64,000 nucleotides of DNA from positions 21,810 through 85,809 of the forward strand of contig NZ_JAHXZN010000011.1 in NCBI RefSeq assembly GCF_019429485.1, written 5' to 3'. How positions within the stretch are numbered: position 1 is the stretch's first letter; each line of letters begins with the position of its first letter. The stretch is from Sphingomonas citri. GTDB lineage: Bacteria; Pseudomonadota; Alphaproteobacteria; Sphingomonadales; Sphingomonadaceae. Below the pieces are notes generated by a model, which saw only the letters and a list, made by a program, of their open reading frames with translations, was not told the DNA's origin and did not search any database. Made by a program: the position numbers and the translations under genes. This document shows positions 60,507 to 64,000 of the stretch, in pieces.

Positions 60507-61124
60507 TTAGAGCGTGGACAGCCGTGCCGTGAACAGTCGCCTGACGAGGCGCGCCTGTCCGATCCGGCCGACCAGGTAGAGCACCGAGAAGATGCCCGCG
60601 AAGACATAGGCCGCCGTCGGCCGGGGTTTGTCGTCGTCGTCCTTGCTCTTCGGATCCTTCTTCTTCGGTTTCTCGGGCGCGGGCGCACCGAGGAAGGTGT
60701 CGATCGGGCTCATCGGCAGCGCCGCCTTCGCTTCTTCCCGCTTCTCCTTGGCCGCGATCTCGGCGGGGGTGGGCTTGTTATACTCGCCGACGATCACGGT
60801 GAGCCGCGCGACGACGAGGAACATCAGCGGTGCGAGGAAGCAGAACAACAGCGCACGGCTGGTCAGATGGTAACGCAGCACAGGCGCCTCGGCGCCGCGC
60901 TCGACCCGCAGCTCGCCGCCGTCGAACACCGCCATGCGGTCCTGCGCGGCCTGGTCGCGCTTGCGGAAGCGGAGCCGGCTGCCGTCGCGCTGTCGCGTCG
61001 TGCCTGTCTCGCGGAACAGCGGGTCGAGGCGGGCGAAGACCTCGTCGCTCGTCTGCCCGGGGGCGAGCGCCAGGCTTCCCTTCACGTGCCAGATCCATTG
61101 TACGAGGCGGTGGTTCATCGCCAT
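60507..61124 (-). CDS. Small membrane protein of unknown function
   Basis: A 205-residue protein, not recognised. An N-terminal soluble part (MAMNHRLVQWIWHVKGSLAL, then ARLDPLFRETGTTRQRDGSR) contains an LDPLFRETGT stretch that looks like a conserved small domain. One membrane segment (LLFCFLAPLMFLVVARLTVI) is followed by a lysine/proline-rich cytoplasmic linker (EKPKKKDPKSKDDDDKPRPT) and a second hydrophobic segment (AAYVFAGIFSVLYLVGRIGQ). It lies 28 bases downstream of the sterol desaturase-family gene on the same strand, so the two may act together on membrane lipids. Confidence 0.65.
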   Translation of the reverse strand: MAMNHRLVQWIWHVKGSLALAPGQTSDEVFARLDPLFRETGTTRQRDGSRLRFRKRDQAAQDRMAVFDGGELRVERGAEAPVLRYHLTSRALLFCFLAPLMFLVVARLTVIVGEYNKPTPAEIAAKEKREEAKAALPMSPIDTFLGAPAPEKPKKKDPKSKDDDDKPRPTAAYVFAGIFSVLYLVGRIGQARLVRRLFTARLSTL

Positions 61125-61152
61125 TTCTCCGATCGCGGGCGCGGTGTCGGCG

Positions 61153-62133
61153 TCATTCCGCCGGCATCACCGAACGCCGCCCGAGCCGCTCCTTCAGCGT
61201 CCGCCAGCCGTCCGCGAAGGGATAGACCATGGTCTCGCGGATCGACATCGGTCGGCCACCCTCCATGCCGAGCAGCTCGGCCTCGCCGTCGACGCAGGTG
61301 CCGAACATTCGGTCGATGACCACCCAGGTGCTGGCATAGTTGCTGCGGCTCGCCTCGAAGTCGCGCGAGTGGTGGACGCTGTGGTGTTCCGTGGTGTTGA
61401 AGAGGAAACGCCACCAGCGCGGCGAGTTGAAGCGCACGTTGATATGCTGGTACGTGCCCACCGCCAGACCCAGGCTGCCGGCGAGCAGCGCGGCGCGCGG
61501 CAGGAAGTCGAACAGGCCGCCGATCCCCAGACCGATGAGGAAGAGCTCGACCGGGTTGCCGACAGCGCCCTTGTTGACGTTGAGCTGGGTGATATAGTGA
61601 TGCGGCGCGTGCGTTACCCACAAAGGGTACCAATTGTGCATGCCGCGATGCATCCAATATTGGCCGAAGTCGAACACGAACGAGATAATGAACGCCTGCA
61701 GCAGCAGCGGCAGGCCGATGAACCAGGCGAGCTTCTGCCAGTCGAACGAGGTCTGCACCGCCTCGATCACCGCGTCGCTGCCGATGAAGCCCTCGATCAG
61801 GCGCAGCACTGTATAGCCCAGGCTCACGTAGAAGAGGTCGACCGTCAGCTCCTTCCACGTCAGCCGCCAGCTCTCGTGCCGCGGCGCGAGCCATTCGAGT
61901 CCGAGCAGCAGGATCTTGAAGCCGATGCCGATGCCGACCGCGGTGGAGGCCTTGGCGATCGAGTTGGGCGCGTAATACCAGAAGGCGATCAGCGCGAAGA
62001 GCATCGTCGGCTGGAACCAGGTGAAGAAGAAGAGGCGCAGCGGCCCGCCCTGGACCTTGGGAATGTTCTCCCACCCCACCGTCACGGGCGACTGCGCGCC
62101 GATCACCCTTTTGCCGACTCGAACCCCGTCCAT
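61153..62133 (-). CDS. Sterol desaturase/fatty acid hydroxylase-family membrane di-iron enzyme
   Basis: A 326-residue integral membrane protein with the three histidine clusters of the di-iron hydroxylase family: HRGMH, HAPHH and HHSVHH. A lead segment (VGWENIPKVQGGPLRLFFFT) precedes about four membrane helices. It is related to the protein at 44413-45312: both share WRLTWKE/REFLTD-type sequence, YWMHRxMH, HAPHHxxTQLN and GAVGNPxELFLI stretches. Substrate unknown. It is followed by a small membrane protein. A perfect inverted repeat (62190-62207) lies 57 bases upstream. Confidence 0.88.
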   Translation of the reverse strand: MDGVRVGKRVIGAQSPVTVGWENIPKVQGGPLRLFFFTWFQPTMLFALIAFWYYAPNSIAKASTAVGIGIGFKILLLGLEWLAPRHESWRLTWKELTVDLFYVSLGYTVLRLIEGFIGSDAVIEAVQTSFDWQKLAWFIGLPLLLQAFIISFVFDFGQYWMHRGMHNWYPLWVTHAPHHYITQLNVNKGAVGNPVELFLIGLGIGGLFDFLPRAALLAGSLGLAVGTYQHINVRFNSPRWWRFLFNTTEHHSVHHSRDFEASRSNYASTWVVIDRMFGTCVDGEAELLGMEGGRPMSIRETMVYPFADGWRTLKERLGRRSVMPAE

Positions 62134-62189
62134 CTCGTCCTCGCGCCGTCAACCTCCGGCAATAGTGACGAAAAAGCGGGGCCGACGTG

Positions 62190-62207
62190 ATACGTCATCG
62201 GACGTAT
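62190..62207. promoter_or_regulatory. 7-bp perfect inverted repeat upstream of sterol desaturase-family gene
   Basis: ATACGTC-ATCG-GACGTAT lies 57 bases upstream of the leftward hydroxylase gene. The symmetry and the promoter-proximal position suggest an operator. Regulator unknown. Confidence 0.45.
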
Positions 62208-62380
62208 AAGCGGTGAGCGGCCACTATCGACACCGGCTCAGCGAGGCTGTGCGCCTGGGAATAGTGAGGCCGGTGATGACCTGCGGCCAGACACCTCGCG
62301 CGTCGGGACTCTTTTGCATAGTGTAGGGCACCCGGTAGGGCGATCGCGTGCGGAGCGATCACCGCGGAAGGAGAGCGTTG

Positions 62381-62584
62381 ATGACGCGATGGATAGCCGC
62401 GGCGGCGTTCCCCGCCTGCTCATGGCCCGCGGCCCCATCTGAGCGGACGAATGCGCCGGCGTCGGTCGACAGGCGGCGCAGCCTCGCCTCGGCCGGGCTC
62501 GATCTGACCGTCACGGGCGAGCTCGACGGCTTCGCGCTCGCGGTGCCGCCGGCGGGGATCGTCGCGCTGGTGCGTCGACCGTGA
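62381..62584 (+). CDS. Tiny secreted ORF, possible internally deleted glycosidase remnant
   Basis: A 67-residue frame with a strong ribosome-binding site (GGAAGGAG, seven bases before the ATG) and a signal-like start (MTRWIAAAAFPACSWPAAPS). The C-terminal part (LDLTVTGELDGFALAVPPAG, IVALVRRP) resembles the closing strand of beta-sandwich domains at the ends of glycoside hydrolases. I infer either a genuine small exported protein or a signal peptide joined to a C-terminus by internal deletion. Its stop overlaps the acyltransferase GTG start (GTGA). Confidence 0.4.
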   Translation: MTRWIAAAAFPACSWPAAPSERTNAPASVDRRRSLASAGLDLTVTGELDGFALAVPPAGIVALVRRP

Positions 62585-63759
62585 GCGGCGCATCGCTGAC
62601 AGCGACGCCGGGCATCACGTCCGGCGCGGCGGCGACGTCGACAGACGCGACCGCGCCGGGCAAGAGCCACTATGTCGTGCTCGACGGGCTGCGCGGCGTC
62701 GCGGCGCTGATGGTGGTCATGTTCCACACGTTCGAGGCCTATGCCGACGGTGACCCGACGCGGCAGATCATCAACCACGGCTACCTCGCGGTCGACTTCT
62801 TCTTCCTGCTGTCGGGCTTCGTCATCGCCTACGCCTATGACGATCGCTGGGCGCGAATGGGGCGGCGAGAGTTCTACCTGCGCCGGCTGATCCGGCTCCA
62901 GCCGATGGTGGTGCTGGGCAGCCTGTTGGGCGCGGCGCTCTTCTATCTCCAGGCGGGCGCGCTGTTCCCCCGGATCGCGGCGACGCCGGTGTGGCAGATG
63001 CTGCTGGTGATGCTGCTCGGCTGCACGCTGCTGCCGCTGCCCAAGCAACTCGACATCCGCGGCTGGGACGAGATCCACCCGCTCAACGGCCCGGCCTGGT
63101 CGCTGTTCTACGAGTATCTCGCCAACCTCGCCTATGCGCTGGTGCTGCACCGGCTGTCGTCGCGTGCGTTGACCGTGCTCGCGGCGCTCGCGGCGGCGCT
63201 GCTGCTGGAGGTCGCACTGCTCGGGCCACGCCGTGACCTGATCGGCGGCTGGTCGCTCGACGCCGCGGGCGTGCATGTCGGCCTCGCGCGGCTGTGCTAC
63301 CCGTTCCTCGCCGGCATGCTGCTGATGCGCTCGGGCTGGCGACTGCCCCACCGTCACGCCTTCGCGATCAGCGCCGTGCTGCTGATCGTCGCGCTCGCCC
63401 TGCCGCGCATGGGAGAGACGCCGCATCACTGGACGAACGGCCTGTACGATGCCGGCTGCGTGCTGCTGCTGTTCCCGCTCGTGGTCGCGATCGGCGCCGG
63501 GAACAAGGCCGCGACGGGACGGAGCGTGCGCGTCGCGCGCTTCTTCGGCGATCTGTCGTTCCCGCTCTACATCACGCATTATCCGCTGATCTACGTCTAC
63601 ACCGCCTGGGTGGTCGACCGGAAGGTGCCCGCGCGGCTCGGCGCCCCGGTCGGTGCCGCGCTCGTGGTCGCGACGGTGGCGATCGCCTATGCCAGCCTGA
63701 AGCTCTACGACGAGCCGGTGCGGCGCTGGCTCAGCCGCCGATTGCTCGGACCGCGGTAG
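62581..63759 (+). CDS. OafA/YrhL-type membrane acyltransferase
   Basis: A 392-residue acyltransferase-3 family protein with about ten membrane helices. The N-terminal motif YVVLDGLRGVAALMVVMFHT contains the conserved His, and GYLAVDFFFLLSGFVIAYAY and the RR-containing REFYLRRLIRLQPM stretch are typical. Such proteins O-acetylate or otherwise acylate cell-surface sugars using cytoplasmic acyl-CoA. The start is GTG 62581, overlapping the preceding small ORF. It is followed by a second acetyltransferase-type gene at 63809, and the two may modify the same glycan. Confidence 0.9.
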   Translation: MSGASLTATPGITSGAAATSTDATAPGKSHYVVLDGLRGVAALMVVMFHTFEAYADGDPTRQIINHGYLAVDFFFLLSGFVIAYAYDDRWARMGRREFYLRRLIRLQPMVVLGSLLGAALFYLQAGALFPRIAATPVWQMLLVMLLGCTLLPLPKQLDIRGWDEIHPLNGPAWSLFYEYLANLAYALVLHRLSSRALTVLAALAAALLLEVALLGPRRDLIGGWSLDAAGVHVGLARLCYPFLAGMLLMRSGWRLPHRHAFAISAVLLIVALALPRMGETPHHWTNGLYDAGCVLLLFPLVVAIGAGNKAATGRSVRVARFFGDLSFPLYITHYPLIYVYTAWVVDRKVPARLGAPVGAALVVATVAIAYASLKLYDEPVRRWLSRRLLGPR

Positions 63760-63808
63760 CGGAGGTGGTCGCGACCGCGCGCCGCGCGCTGATGACGGAG
63801 GTGGAGCG

Positions 63809-64000
63809 ATGACCGGACCCGCGCGCGCCGAGCGCCCAGAGCGCTTCATCTCGCTCGACATGTTCCGCGGCGTGACCATCTTCCTGATGATCGTGGTCAA
63901 CACCGCGGGCGCGGGTACGCCCTACACGCAGCTGGAGCACGCGCCCTGGATCGGCTTCACGCTCGCTGACCTGATCTATCCCTCCTTCCTGTTCGCGGTC
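63809..64000 (+). CDS. NagX/HGSNAT-like membrane acetyltransferase, 3'-truncated by window edge
   Basis: The first 64 codons of a membrane protein. FISLDMFRGVTIFLMIVVNT and WIGFTLADLIYPSFLFAV are the signature first helices of the heparan-alpha-glucosaminide N-acetyltransferase/DUF5009 family (NagX in sugar-scavenging bacteria), which acetylates amino sugars such as glucosamine across the membrane. An upstream in-frame ATG at 63794 gives an eight-codon-scale extension only if the ribosome-binding site is weaker; GGAGGTGGAG just before 63809 favours the chosen start. The gene runs off the window. Confidence 0.85.
   Translation, partial: MTGPARAERPERFISLDMFRGVTIFLMIVVNTAGAGTPYTQLEHAPWIGFTLADLIYPSFLFAV

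Noticed and set aside
1..64000. CRISPR arrays, tRNA or rRNA genes, insertion sequences, phage attachment sites
   Set aside because: No regularly spaced repeats, cloverleaf, rRNA-like or transposase/integrase sequences were seen by eye on either strand.

Overview
The window looks like chromosomal DNA of a Sphingomonas-type alphaproteobacterium. GC is high, and there are five large TonB-dependent receptors (TBDRs), an UrcA-family protein, flavin-dependent 'tryptophan halogenase' paralogues beside a TBDR, and many ATGA/GTGA stop-start overlaps. I saw no tRNA, rRNA, CRISPR array, integrase or IS element.

Layout. 1-1.9 kb: 3' end of an OmpR-type response regulator and its histidine kinase. 2.2-7.9 kb: a secreted esterase divergent from a TBDR, then the C-terminal remnant of an M81 (MlrC-like) peptidase and a secreted M20 peptidase. 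8-17.9 kb: a uronate/pectin-type locus with a TBDR, a secreted PHP-like hydrolase, kduI and kduD in one minus-strand operon, a GntR/FCD regulator, a hexuronate-type MFS transporter and a divergent DUF4861 protein. Related 15-bp motifs lie upstream of three of these units. 18.4-22.3 kb: a TBDR followed by a five-bladed-propeller glycosidase. 22.8-34.7 kb: two convergent cupin/JmjC-like proteins and a tightly overlapped operon of four flavin-dependent halogenase-family proteins, divergent from a very large TBDR. 34.8-37.7 kb: a GH10 xylanase and a GH9 glucanase. 38.2-42.3 kb: a TBDR, a [2Fe-2S] ferredoxin and a ferredoxin reductase with no oxygenase beside them. 42.5-47 kb: a small secreted protein, an UrcA protein, a beta-propeller protein, a fatty acid hydroxylase-type membrane protein and a TPR-sulfotransferase. 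47-60.2 kb: a large minus-strand operon for urea or, more likely, guanidine nitrogen use: LysR regulator, ABC transporter, two DUF1989 proteins, a biotin-dependent carboxylase, allophanate hydrolase, a soluble hybrid kinase and a LuxR-type response regulator. 60.5-64 kb: a membrane protein, a second sterol desaturase-family protein, a tiny secreted ORF, an OafA-type acyltransferase and the start of a NagX-like acetyltransferase.

How it fits together. Most of the window is a carbohydrate and nutrient capture island: TBDRs import oligomers, secreted hydrolases trim them, and kduI/kduD with the MFS carrier handle uronate catabolism. The parts I consider most worth attention are the halogenase quartet, one member of which lacks all the catalytic motifs; the two-component system coupled by a GTGA overlap to the allophanate hydrolase gene; a likely C-terminal frameshift in the uronate TBDR; and a shared putative operator in the uronate locus. 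Functions come from motifs and family knowledge read by eye; no database search was run.
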